This document shows positions 8,056-19,865 of a DNA stretch of 64,000 bases, piece after piece; position 1 is the first letter of the stretch; each line of letters opens with the position of its first letter. Location: positions 1,054,001 through 1,118,000 of the forward strand of contig JAKZZE010000011.1 in NCBI GenBank assembly GCA_024220505.1, read 5' to 3'. This DNA is from Rhizopus arrhizus. Its lineage: Eukaryota; Mucoromycota; Mucoromycetes; Mucorales; Rhizopodaceae. The notes below the pieces were generated by a model, which saw only the letters and a program-made list of their open reading frames with translations, searched no databases and had not been told where the DNA came from. The position numbers were made by a program, and so were the translations under genes.

Positions 8056-9296
8056 ATGGAGGCTGTATCATCCATAGGAGTCGTAGTTTCGTTCATGTCC
8101 TTAGGTTCTTCAAAGATGTTCATATGGTCATCATCGGAAAAGAATATGTCTATATCTTGCTGTCTGTTTGTTGTTCGTGCTGGTAGAGTTTCTTGTAAGA
8201 GCTGTTTGCTGATCCAGCCCTTCGAATAAAAGTATCGGGCAACGGCAAACTTGACTGGGGCTCGAATGTATTGCAGAGCTCTTTCAATGCGGTTACAGTG
8301 ATGCATAAAAGCAAGATTTTCTCGCTCTTCAGGGGTGTGGTCAGCATATTTTGGATCACGAAGCACTTGGGGGTCACAAGGATTAAAGTCCTCTTTGATG
8401 GTTACTTTGAAGCGTTGTAGTTGTTGTCGTAGTTCGTTTTCGTAATCATTGTGGATCAAAATGGCGACAATGTTACGATCAGGGTAATGTATGTCAATGA
8501 TGCGGTTATTGTTGATATCCAATTTGCGCAAGCGGGAGCGTATCTGTCCAATAGGTACTCTAGCCTTCGTAGGCAAGTAGATATATTTAAATCCTTGGTT
8601 GGTAGAGGGTGGCTGTAACAGACGTGCGGCTGCTTCTTGTCGTTGTAGGCGTCGTTGTTGTTGTTGGGCGGTCAGTTGGTCTTTAATTTGCTGAAGTTTT
8701 GCAGGTTGGTGCCATGGAGTTGAGTGTAAAAGTGTTGTTGCGGTGTTCTGAAGAGGAGGAAAATCGGACGGGTTCAAGGGGTTTGTAGGATTCGAGGTGT
8801 TGTTCTGTTGATTTAGTTGTTCTTGGAGATGTGCTGTCTGGGCTCGAAGTCGTTCGATTTCAGTTCTTGCGGAAGCTAATTCTTTTGTTAATAGTTGGAT
8901 CATATTAAGGAGAGATTGTGAATCATTTTGGTTGCTGTTGGTTTGTGTCACTTGGGATGACGTAGCATCTTGGAAAGATCCAGAAAATTCAGGATTCATT
9001 GATGTTTGTGTGTTTGCAGGAGTAGACTGCGTAGAATTCACAATGTTTAACATAGTTTTGGCTCGGAAGCTACTGCCGCAACCATTGCAACGGAAAATAG
9101 GTTGTGGAGGCTCAGATTTAGTAGAGCCGTTTCGGCGGAAAATACCCTTTTTCTCGCAATTAGGACATCTCAGAGATTTGCGATGGGTCTCGAAATGAGA
9201 GATTAAGTAATCAATTTCATCCTGTGATAGGATATTACTAATATTAGACAGGTTATTGTTGCTATTATTATCAGATATAGCAGAGTCTGGAGGCAT
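8052..9296 (-). CDS. LINE ORF1: zinc-ribbon and coiled-coil nucleic-acid-binding protein
   Basis: A 414-residue ORF1 protein, expected to bind the element RNA. Near the N-terminus is a four-Cys set, C44-x2-C47 and C70-x2-C73, with a basic stretch and a following SSFRAK, which looks like a zinc ribbon and not the CCHC knuckles common in LINE ORF1. Residues about 125-165 form a predicted coiled coil (LTKELASARTEIERLRAQ). A Gln-rich linker with QLTAQQQQRRLQRQ follows. The C-terminal half (about 235-390) includes IYLPTKARVPIGQIRSRL and IVAILIHNDYENELRQQL and could be an RRM-like fold; that is inference. The stop codon TGA shares bases with the ORF2 ATG. Confidence 0.85.
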   Translation of the reverse strand: MPPDSAISDNNSNNNLSNISNILSQDEIDYLISHFETHRKSLRCPNCEKKGIFRRNGSTKSEPPQPIFRCNGCGSSFRAKTMLNIVNSTQSTPANTQTSMNPEFSGSFQDATSSQVTQTNSNQNDSQSLLNMIQLLTKELASARTEIERLRAQTAHLQEQLNQQNNTSNPTNPLNPSDFPPLQNTATTLLHSTPWHQPAKLQQIKDQLTAQQQQRRLQRQEAAARLLQPPSTNQGFKYIYLPTKARVPIGQIRSRLRKLDINNNRIIDIHYPDRNIVAILIHNDYENELRQQLQRFKVTIKEDFNPCDPQVLRDPKYADHTPEERENLAFMHHCNRIERALQYIRAPVKFAVARYFYSKGWISKQLLQETLPARTTNRQQDIDIFFSDDDHMNIFEEPKDMNETTTPMDDTASI

Positions 9297-9362
9297 AATT
9301 GACGTTCTTTGATGTTTTACTGTTGTTCGTAGTGTGTGTAACGTATAAATTCGCGAAAGAAC

Positions 9363-9378
9363 TCGACAATTATTTTTG
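9363..9378. repeat. LINE target-site duplication, 5' side
   Basis: Exact copy of the 16-mer at 4579-4594. In the LINE sense strand it reads caaaaataattgtcga. It lies about 165-180 nt upstream of the Sec61 gamma start codon. Confidence 0.85.
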
Positions 9379-9542
9379 CGAAAACGCCAATTTCCATAGG
9401 TTTGACTGTAACCATTAAAAGTTTTGGATTTCGTGTAACACTACATTACCAAACCTGATTGGCTAAAGTATCACGCTCGCCAATTAAATTGCCAAAGAAA
9501 TTCTTGATTCTTTTTCTATCTTAATCCCATCTCTTATATATA

Positions 9543-9881
9543 ATGAGTTCATCTGACCTTAAAGAAAGCGCTCAACAAGTTGTTGATGGTCCTAAACAAT
9601 TTTTCAAGGAAGGTGTTCAATTTATCAACCGTTGTAAGAAACCTGATCAACAAGGTAAAGAAATATGCTTTTTTATACATCACTTTTTTTAAAGCCTTTT
9701 CATTTAGAATTCTTAAAGATCACACAAGCTGTTGCTATGGGCTTTGCTGCTCTTGGTGCTCTGGGTTATTTTGTTAAGGTAAGGAAAGGGTGATGAAGAA
9801 ACCAAGCATGTCCATTAATAATTGTATGTTTAATAGCTTATTCATATTCCTATTAACAATATTCTTGTTGGTGGAGCCTAA
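9543..9881 (+). CDS. SSS1: Sec61 complex gamma subunit (SSS1/SEC61G)
   Basis: Tail-anchored small subunit of the ER protein-conducting channel, clamping the alpha subunit during co- and post-translational translocation. Three exons (9543-9654, 9708-9778, 9837-9881) give 75 residues. The protein reads SAQQVVDGPKQFFKEGVQF, then NRCKKPDQQEF, a single membrane span AVAMGFAALGALGYFVK, and the family end IHIPINNILVGGA. Length and motifs match SecE/Sec61 gamma. No single exon reaches 60 codons as a full gene, so it is easily missed. The promoter is only 164 nt long between the ATG and the LINE target duplication, so the transposon may influence its expression. Confidence 0.95.
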
Positions 9882-10401
9882 AAAAGATGACATATTTTTC
9901 TTGTATATACATGAATACCGAAAATTCCTTCTTTACATTGATCTTTCACCCATTGGATAAAGTGACATACCTTTTTGTCTTGTTAGAATAAAAAAAAAGG
10001 ATAGAAAAAGTGATAAATGGATGAAAAAAATGAAAATGTATTCACTCTTAAAGTATGTTTTGACAATCAAGAAAAAAAAAATGAAGCGTTTTTTGCTTTA
10101 AATGTTGGCGTATGAACAATTTCAACTGAAAAATATGAGATGAATATCTAATTGATTGGGAATTAATTTTCTTGAGCAAAACAACTAATACATACATATT
10201 TAGCCGTCTTATTCAACCTATTGATGATGTTTGCAAGCATTGTGATTTATAAAATGTGAGCAGATAAAACAATCATAATTTATCTCAAAGTAAATCGGAA
10301 ACAAAAAATATGGCTTATTTGATTGGAGAAGAGAAGCCGCCAAAAAAAAAATATTTACAACTCCAATTGTCGAAAAAAAATCAAAGACAACTATTTTTGA
10401 C
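9882..10401. other. Spacer of about 520 nt
   Basis: AT-rich sequence between the Sec61 gamma stop and the HGH1 start with several A and T runs. No coding pattern, RNA gene or repeat was recognised on either strand. Confidence 0.6.
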
Positions 10402-11791
10402 ATGGAACAACAAATTAAAGAAGTGAGTTTACATTCAGTAACAAGAATCAACAAATTATAACTTTGATTATTTAGCTCATTCCATTTTTACACCAACCAG
10501 CTTTAGAGGTAAAAAAAAAATACATACACGCAATTGTCAATTTATTTTTTATTAAACTACTGTATACCAAAATAGATCAGAGCTATTGCTCTTCACCACC
10601 TTGTTCCATACACACCTAACGGCAACCAATATCGTTACATCTTACTTGAACAAAAACAAACTATTTGTAAGGATATCAAAGCTCTTTGTCGAGAAGATCC
10701 TGTAAGATTAGTAATAAAAACTGTCTTTGACTGCTAATTAACAGAAAAAAAAAATGTCACTTAGGTTACTGCACACGATGCGCTTCGTTGCTTGATCAAC
10801 CTTTCCAGTGACCCTGCTGTTCAAGATGAATTGGACGACCAAGATTTTATAAAGTACATTTGTTTGTTGATTACGGTAAGCATCAGTTTAAAAAAAAAGC
10901 AAACTGCTCTTTTCCTCTAATTTTGTCACTTTATGATAATAGAATGCCAAATCAGTATTAGCCGATCTCGCTTGTATGCTTTTATCAAACATGACTAAAA
11001 ATGAATCTGCATGTGTTAAATTGATTCAAGCCAAGACGGAACCCATGGAAGGATTAAGCAAGTCAACACGTATGTTGGATCATTTGGTAGAAGCATTCCA
11101 CAAAGGATATAAAAAGGACTACAACCCTGAAGCTGAATATCATTTTCTGGCAAGTGTCTTTTCAAACATTTCCGGTCTTCGTCTTGGTCGAGTCTATATG
11201 ATTGAATCTTCTGAAGCAGATCAATTGCCACCTCTTACAAAGTTGCAAATCTTTACCGAAGACCCTAGTATTATCCGTCGCGGTGGTGTGATCACTGTAT
11301 TAAAGAACTGTTGTTTCGAAACAAGAGAGCATACAAAACTCTTGGAAGTGGATCAAATCAACGCATTGCCTTTCATTCTTTTGCCTTTGTGCGGTAATGA
11401 GGAATATGACATGGATGAGTTTGAGCAGTTCCCTGAAGAAATTCAATTATTGGATGATGATAAGGTACGAAAAGATGGCATGAATTCAGTGAAATAGAGA
11501 GAAAATAACATACTGCTTTAGACTCGTGAAAAGGACACTTTGCTTCGTGCTATGTTGGTAGAGGCAGTCATTTTATTAACCTCTACACAGTTTGGTCGAG
11601 AATATTTACGAAAGAAGCAAGTATATCGTGTTATTCAAAAACTTCATGCCCAAGAATCGGATGAAGAAATTAAAGAGAAATGTGTTTCAGTTGTAGATAT
11701 GTTAATTCGTGATGAAGCAGGTCCAGAAATCAGTGAAATTAAGGAGGATGAAGAAGAGGATGAGGACATGGTGATTGAAGAAATTGCATAA
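10402..11791 (+). CDS. HGH1: HGH1-like armadillo-type chaperone for eEF2 folding
   Basis: Cytosolic HEAT/armadillo protein that in yeast brings the chaperonin TRiC to newly made elongation factor 2. The gene is split into about six exons; a very short first exon (MEQQIKE) is followed by LIPFLHQPALE, then AIALHHLVPYTPNG, AHDALRCLINLSSDPAVQDEL, and a long exon with LADLACMLLSNMTKNESACVKL and FLASVFSNISGLRLGR. The last exon has LLRAMLVEAVILLTSTQFGREYLR and ends in an acidic tail (IKEDEEEDEDMVIEEIA). The motifs TREKDTLLRAMLVEAV and RGGVITVLKNCCFETREH are strongly HGH1-like. Splice phases agree at each junction. It is followed on the same strand by the Tom6-like gene. Confidence 0.9.
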
Positions 11792-11901
11792 GTTTTTTTT
11801 TAGAATAAATATTTAGACACCGATGTGACTATTCTTTTAAACCCCTTCCCTCGCTTTCCTTTTTTTTTATTTTTTTATTTTTTTTTGCTTATACATAAAA
11901 A

Positions 11902-12078
11902 ATGGATAGACGTCAATTACAACAAGGTGAAAAGAACCCTTCATTCTTACAAGCAATCAAATCAGAAATTTTCTCTCCTGAGAAGCGTCAAGGAAACTTA
12001 AATATTGCTCTTTCTGTCACAGTCTTCACTGGTGCTATTGTCTTCCTTCGCAACTGGGGTGAACTTTTGGCTGTTTAA
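11902..12078 (+). CDS. Small tail-anchored protein, Tom6-like
   Basis: An intronless 58-codon ORF with its own 5' spacer of about 110 nt after HGH1. The protein has a polar N-terminus (MDRRQLQQGEKNPSFLQA), a basic stretch SPEKRQG, and one hydrophobic segment (IALSVTVFTGAIVFLRN) followed by WGELLAV. A short cytosolic part, a single C-terminal span and a WG..L ending resemble the small TOM-complex subunit Tom6 of the mitochondrial outer membrane, which stabilises the Tom40 core. The similarity is weak and by eye; another small tail-anchored protein remains possible. Codon use and the clean start context support a real gene. Confidence 0.55.
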   Translation: MDRRQLQQGEKNPSFLQAIKSEIFSPEKRQGNLNIALSVTVFTGAIVFLRNWGELLAV

Positions 12079-12228
12079 ACCAACAAATACATTGTTTAGA
12101 ACAAATATTATTATGTATATAAAGTCAACTTGAATATTTGCAGCAACCCTATTTTATGTTTCTTTTTACATAAAAGAGTCGCCAATTAACATTTTGTCTT
12201 GATTTGTTTTTTTTTTATTACACTTTTT

Positions 12229-15104
12229 TTATTCATTGGACGCCTTGCGCATCATGTGCTCAGCAACACTATTTAAGGCATGGATCCATTCTTCTTTCTC
12301 TTGTCTACTCTCTGCTAGAAAGGTAATTGTCTGTCCATTTGAATTCAAGCGTTGATCTTGGCCATAAACTCGCAGTCTATGCTGCCTTGGGCTATAATAT
12401 TTTCGAAGTTTGGGTTTCCAAATAGAAAAGATACAAGCCAGGATGGCATCATCTGTGGCTAACCCACTAGAGTACACCTTGACCATCTTTTCATTTATCT
12501 CTGTCATATTTGTTCCCTTTTTCTTTTTACTGCAATCGACACCAGAGTAGAAATAGCATCCTGCAGTATCAATAGCTCCTTTACGGTGGTGATTACCAGA
12601 TTTGCTTTCACTGTTTCGGTTGAATACGTCAAATGAATATAGCCAGCCATTTGCTGCCAATATAAAAAACTTTTTGGAATAAGTGCCGCGATGGTGAGGT
12701 TTGTAATATAAAATACCAGATTTCTAAAGAATAAAAGTATGAAACTGTTGATTTTAGCTCGTTTTGTTTATCTACATACCACTATATCGCGACACTGTTC
12801 ATATAAACAATAGCTCCAAACACGTGTGTCAGCTAATTTTTTCTCTTTGTCATGTCTACATGCTTCTCCCATCCCTTTTTCTTGTTCATTCATCAAGGAA
12901 TTTGTAAATCGATCGTTTAAATGTGCTTCTCTTTTTGCCTCTTTCCGTGCTTTCCAATATACAACCAACTGTGATAAGTAGTTGACCCATACGTCACATG
13001 TAGACATAGAAAAAGTTTCAAATTGGATGTTTAATCCATTATCCATCACCAGTTCTAGCGTACAAGAGGAACTATTTCTGGTTCCGGATCTTCCCAACAT
13101 ATGATCTTGACTCGTTTGGCTGTCATAGGTCACTTGTTCATCCTCTGATAAGTCTATAAAGCGTCTTCTCACATAAGAAACTTCGGTCAAATCAATCAAC
13201 CCTTTAGCCTCTGTTAGTAATTTCATTCGGCGGTGCATCTCTTGCAGCTCAACCTCTTTTGTGGCATGCTCCGCATAGGGTGAAATAAGAGACGCGTGAG
13301 AAATTGTACGCAGATTCTCTGGTACCCATTCCTCGTCTAACCTACATGCTACATCAGGTTCCACCGCTTTCAAGGAAGGAATGTAAAACAGGTATTGGTC
13401 AAATGAAGCAAAATAGAGCGCCCTTTTTGAAATCTTGGCCTTTAAGCCAAAGAAATTGCTTGTGCATTCCAAAAACCCTTCGACAGATGGTGGTTCTCGA
13501 AGTGTTGCACCTTCTTCCAACAGGATATCATAGGGACTATGCTCTATTATTCGAAGTTCAAGCCGGTGTGTCTGTTCAATGCTTTGGGGACAGATGGCCC
13601 AATCAATACGTTGATTAGGATTAGCAGAAGAATAGGTCCAGTGAACCCACTCTGCCCTTTCTTTGGTTGCCCAGCAGAGGCCCAATTCATCATCATCCAG
13701 ACAGGACAACTTACCTTCATATCCACCTTCCTCTACCACGGCTATCACGGCCTCCTTGACATCAGCAAGCGTAATATCATAGCATCCCTCTGTCTTTTCC
13801 AAAGGTAGATTGAGAATCAGGTCGAGCATGGGGATATAGACTTCACAATAGGAAGGAAATGGGCTTTTTGCATCAGAAGGGAGTAATTTGTATAATTGCA
13901 TATACCATTCTTGACACTGCAAAAATGATTTTGCTCTAAATGTCATGACGATCGTCGTAGGTATTTTTCCTGTATTGGATGAAAATCGGATGCCAAAGGT
14001 ATAGTCTATGGGAGAAACTAGAAAAAGTTCAAGATTTTTTGGTTTGCGTGGCCCATCAAAATAAATACGGTATTCCAATCGATGTTTTGGCCAAAAAAGT
14101 GTCTTTGTAAAAAGTTAAAATGGATATACAACACGTCTGATTATTTTTCTTTTACCGAAAGTGAATAAGTGGATATGTAAGAACGCGTCAAGACCAACTC
14201 TACTTGTTTCCACTCCTCTGTCAACAAACTATATTTGGATTCTTTGGAGGCTTTATATCTGGTTGGTTCGGAGCCAAGACGATCTGTCACTGTCCTCATA
14301 CAAACCACGGGTCCTCTCTTAATCGTTTCTCCAATTGCTGGTGGGATAGATGATTCTGGCTGATGGTCTGTGAGTCCATGAGTAACAAAGAGAGAGCCCG
14401 TCTTTTTCCAAAGCAAAGATTTGTTCGTGCGGCGTCTATGCTTTTTCCTTTTTTTCTTATTTATGGTGATGGGTTCTGCAATCTTAGAGGATAGTGCTGT
14501 GAGAGCAGGAGGTAATGAGGATGTTAATGAAATTGTAGGTTTCATATTGGATGGTTTAATGGTTGCAACAGACTCCGTATCATGATTATCTTTTATTAAA
14601 CTCTTTGCTTGGTTGTCATTATCGTCTTTTCCGAGTAGACCTCGATGTAATAAATCATAATCAATGCTATCTTCCTCGTCTGCATCTTTATCGTCATGAG
14701 AAGGAGATAAGTGATATGAAGCAAAGACACTGCTTGCATTTGTATTTTTTGATCTGGCAGTAATAAAACTTGTTCCGTCAGAATTTGGTGTAACGAGTGG
14801 TGGAGGTTTCATGCGGTTGGCTGCAAAAGGACTTTCTGACAAACTATGAAAAACCGCCGAAGCAAATATGTCAAAAAAAATAAAGAATTTGTATTTAACA
14901 AACGTTGTTTAGTGAGTACCTTGCTCTACTGTTATGCTGCGATGAGCTGGTCCTCTCATTCAGATTTTCGACACTAGATTGCTGGTTTTGTTGTAAAGGT
15001 GTAGGATTCGAGTCCCAAGGACCTATAAATAGACGCGTTGAACATTGTTTCCTGTGCCAAAACTTTGTTTGGTTCATGCTTTCATTTTCTCCAACAGGAC
15101 TCAT
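12229..15104 (-). CDS. SPO71-like protein with two PH domains
   Basis: A protein of about 880 residues in four exons (15104-about 14916, 14848-14141, about 14090-12780, 12720-12229). The first 300 residues are low-complexity and basic, with KKRKKHRRRTNKSLLWKK. The middle begins LEYRIYFDGPRKPKNLELFL, which fits the first PH-like unit of SPO71-type proteins, with SFLQCQEWYMQLYKLLP closing it. Then follow SVEGFLECTSNFFG and ELVMDNGLNIQFETFS from a second PH unit, interrupted by an insertion, and a last exon with FFILAANGWLYSFDVF and ESRQEKEEWIHALN. In yeast Spo71 works with Vps13 at the prospore membrane; a similar lipid-binding role here is inference. Confidence 0.75.
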
Positions 15105-15883
15105 TTTCTTTCCTTTGGCTAAAAAAATAAAGAGAGAAAAGATAAAAATGACGCTTTAATTACGAAGCCAGATTTTTTCTTTTTTTTAAAAAAACAGGCT
15201 TATATTTCATTCGTCTCAAAACAACTATCTAGTTTCTTATATTTTTAGTATGAGTACTCTTCAAGAAATATTTTGCATATTTTGCTATAAATTATCTGCA
15301 GTGTTTTAATAATTACAGTGTGACGTAAATCTTTGCATTGTTTTTCATTACTTTTATTTTCTTTAAAATCACAATTAAAGAATTTCAAACTTATTACTTG
15401 AAAGAAAATGAAGGGTATGAAAAACTCCTAGAATTTTAGAGATCAAACGAAATTGCATATTACTTGAAAATATTACAAGTAATGACAATAACAACAATGA
15501 TTTCTTTTAATTTGCTATAAAGCCTACTCAGTCGCATGTACTGTTATTATTTGGCCTGTAATATGAAAAGCAAATGAAGGGCTATATATAAAATCTAAGG
15601 GTAGACACGTCTCCAAAGGATGTTTTTGGGAGGTGATTGTTATTAGCCAGGCGTTTGGTGCTTTTATAAGCTAGTTTGTGTGGTTGGTGTAGAACATAAG
15701 ATAGCAGCAGCAGTTAAAAGTTCAAAAGAACACTTGCATTTCCCCGTGCTTTTCAGAATAGAATGATGGAAAGAAATAAAAGGAAAATATTAGTGTACAT
15801 TTATTAGTTGGCGGCTTTCTCTTTAGACCAATCTACAATGTTATCATTAGCACCGACACTTTAGTATCGATTAAGAAAATAAT
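15105..15883. other. Spacer of about 780 nt
   Basis: Between the SPO71-like start (5' end, minus strand) and the MTQ2 stop. Very AT-rich. I saw only very short open frames (the longest pattern, near 15790-15845 on the minus strand, is stopped at once upstream). No RNA gene or repeat recognised. Confidence 0.5.
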
Positions 15884-16750
15884 CTAATGCTGAATTTTTA
15901 AAATGTATTGCCTTTCCCGACCAGCGCGACGTTCCAGCATGATTTCTGCGTTCATTTTATAAGTATCTTTCATAATTTTCACTACGTCATTAGGCTTATT
16001 TTCATTAATCAACAGTAAATAGAATACTCCTTCAGGTGATAATAAGTCCTTAAAGGGATTAAGCAAAAAATATCTGCAATGCAATATATATGTTACCTTT
16101 ATAAAAGGTAGTAGCTCATCAATGACTTCCCTACCATCAATTCCACCTGCCCATGAGGCTTCAATGCCCATACTTCCTACTTCCTCATGAGTGGTGACTA
16201 CATAAGGTGGATTAAAGCAAAGGATATCAATACTGTTTTTTAAACGCGGTAATAACCCTTGAACGAGTGAGGTTTGAATAGGCTCAATTAATTTGATTTC
16301 ATTCTGTATTCCCGTCTGTCGAGTTATTTGACACGCAAATGGATTAATGTCCGTTGTAAAGAAAACTACTCAAAATACATAAATTATTACCCTAGCAATA
16401 AGTTGTGTATGTGTATATACCTGCATTCCCATCTCCTATGATCTTTGCTAGTAAACTAGTAACACAGCCAGATCCAGATCTTGAAAAAAAAAATAAGTCT
16501 CCACTGTATATTGTCATTTCAACTAAACTAATTACCCAATCTCTAAACAGAATCTTGGTTTTAGTGAACGGATCAACTTTTCCTCTTGTTCAAGCGCGTC
16601 TAATAATAGAAAAGTATCCTCTGTGTTGTGTATTTATCAGAATATTGTGTAATAGTGCACTTATCCCTCTCCTGAATCCTAACCTGCAGGCTCATAGACC
16701 CTTTCAAAGTCGTCCTTTTTTATATGCGATAAATCGGGAGTTGGTATCAT
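15884..16750 (-). CDS. MTQ2: eRF1 glutamine methyltransferase catalytic subunit (MTQ2/HEMK2/N6AMT1)
   Basis: SAM-dependent methyltransferase that modifies the GGQ glutamine of translation termination factor eRF1, normally with Trm112. The start reads MIPTPDLSHI and then VYEPAEDTFLLLDALE, the family signature, across a short intron. An intron splits EIGSGSGCVTSLLAK, the SAM-binding motif I. Motif IV, FNPPYV, is clear near 16205, and the end QYILKIQH follows RRAGRER. At least four introns of about 45-65 nt are needed to assemble roughly 215 residues. The last intron is in frame (GTAACA..TTTAAG), so the raw ORF contains it. Neighbour on the right is a divergently transcribed DAHP synthase with 177 nt between starts. 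Confidence 0.9.
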
Positions 16751-16927
16751 TAAAATAAAAATTAAAAAAATGCCTAAAAATGTTATCTGTCGGCTTTTTT
16801 TGTTTTTTTTTATATATTTTTTATTTTTTATTTTCTGGAAATCTAAAAATAATCTAGTAACAGCATAAAATGCATATATTCAATACTTTCTTTTTCTCTC
16901 TTGTTTTTAACCATTAAAAAAAAAACA

Positions 16928-18183
<1,256 letters not shown>

Positions 18184-18222
18184 AAAAAAATAGGTTTCTA
18201 TAACGTTTTATAAAAAAAAAAA

Positions 18223-19560
18223 TTAAGCAATTTCGTTTGAAATGACTCGATCTACAAGAGGCTGAATATCTTTAATTTTTTCCATAAACACATCAAGTGC
18301 AGAAAGGAAAATTTGTTCAGCAGGAATGACACCCGAAGTTTCAACTTTGACTATAAGATATTCATTAGCTGTTGACTCCTTTTTTTTTCTTTTTGACTTA
18401 CAAATGAAGTGATCACGAACACGAGTTAATCGAACTTTATCTACAAATTTGTCGTGTCTCAAAACTTCTCTGCTGACCGTATCTTTACGAGGGTTGACTA
18501 CCTTGGCTGTCTTCACACCATTTTCTTTAACAACCTCTACAACACCTTCAACAAAGCAATTTTTGAATTCTTCAGCATCTTCACCAGTAATAGGTTCTAA
18601 AATAGTTATTTCTGGCAAAAGACGATAAGATGCTGTGGCAACAGGTGACCATTTTGCGTGCTCCCTTCCAACACCCTTTTGACAATGCAATTCCATCTCC
18701 ATTTCTTGACCAGGTCTTAGCTTGGCAATCACAATATCATCATGAACAGGTCGAGGTGGGTTATTGGCAAATTTTTCTTCTTGGTTACCCTTGGGTTCCC
18801 AAATTAAATCCTTTGAATAAACTGTGAGCATAGATTAGTTTCACAATAATTCAAATGTATTTCGCGCTCCTAAAGTTACCATAGCTGTTGATATATTTTT
18901 TGTGAGGATCAGTTTCATCGGGTGAGGCTTCAGGGTTAAATTCGCACTTCTTTTTTAATCTAAATACCAATGTATTCAAATCAGTGGGTCCACCATCTTC
19001 AGTCATGTAATCAAATTCTTTGGGATCTGCTAAAATAGGGATCAAGCCTAAACGGTGTGCAACCACTTCATCTTGGATAATAGAGGTGTTATTCATCACA
19101 TATACTTTTTCAATAGCCATAGTTGGAACCTTTATTTATATAATGTTAGTATATACGACTGAGTTTTTGTAAGCAGCACACTACCTCTGCAATCATGATA
19201 CGTCGAAAAGCGTTAGCAATAGATGCATCAATACCAATCAAGTCAAACTCGACACTGTGCTTAGATAATCGTTGAATCTTGACTTTGAAGTTCTAGAATA
19301 CAAAACATTAGAAAAATAACGTTGATTTAAGCCGCACACGTTTGCTGTATACTTTTTTGAATTCTTCGAGATTAAAACTATTATCGATTGCAGGATATTG
19401 GTGAGGATAATCACTTCCACTGGCCTATAGTTTTTTATGCTTAGTGAAGCTAGTATTAAATATGTTGAGCCATATATCATACACTATAAACCCTGTCTTT
19501 TTCTATTACAACACGGGTACGCAAAAGCTCAACATTCTCAGGAAGTTTGGAATCTGTCAT
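18223..19560 (-). CDS. RPC40: RNA polymerase I and III shared subunit AC40 (RPC40)
   Basis: Alpha-like assembly subunit shared by RNA polymerases I and III, pairing with AC19. Exons on the minus strand give [92 protein letters not shown] and AHRLGLIPI, which is the alpha-motif of this family. The last exon ends with QIFLSALDVFMEKIKDIQPLVDRVISNEIA. The start codon sits at 19558-19560. The gene converges with DAHP synthase copy 1; only about 40 nt separate the two stop codons. Confidence 0.92.
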
Positions 19561-19865
19561 ACTAAATATTTACAAGTTGTTTAAAAAAAAGAAGGCTCTT
19601 TTTTTTTTTTTTCTAAAAATCGGGACTTTTTATTTTAGTAGTCACGTATTAACGGAGTTTCTTTTTGTTCAGGTTCATGCACAAAGTTTTTGGACCCCCA
19701 GGTTATGTAGGCTTACGATAGATGTACACCTCTCATTCGCATATCGATACCGAATATCTATTATTTTTTATTATGAGCAATTCTTTTGTGCTAACAGTAT
19801 GTTAATTCGAAAATTATGGGAAAGGAATTTTAAAAAAGGACATATTATATAAAATATTGATGATC

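Larger units (their letters stand above)
4595..9362 (-). mobile_element. Full-length LINE (non-LTR retrotransposon), apparently intact
   Basis: A 4.77-kb two-ORF LINE on the minus strand, bounded by an exact 16-bp target duplication. Order from its 5' end: a 66-nt leader (9362-9297), ORF1 (9296-8052), ORF2 (8055-4771), and a 176-nt 3' UTR ending ATGTTTAAA at 4595. ORF1 stop and ORF2 start overlap as ATGA. There is no long poly(A) tail. Both ORFs are uninterrupted, so the copy may be recent or active. The architecture resembles the L1-like Grem-LINE1 elements described around Mucor centromeres, but that identity is inference. It lies in divergent orientation to the Sec61 gamma gene, whose start codon is 180 nt from the LINE 5' end. 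Confidence 0.9.

Noticed and set aside
14985..15030. T-loop-like string ggattcgagtccc suggesting a tRNA
   Set aside because: It lies within the first coding exon of the SPO71-like gene and no acceptor stem or anticodon arm pairs around it. Similar strings near 22675 and 53045 also fail to fold as tRNA.
15785..15850. Short minus-strand frame ending DWSKEKAAN as a possible last exon
   Set aside because: A stop occurs directly upstream and no exon could be joined to it; only about 20 codons.
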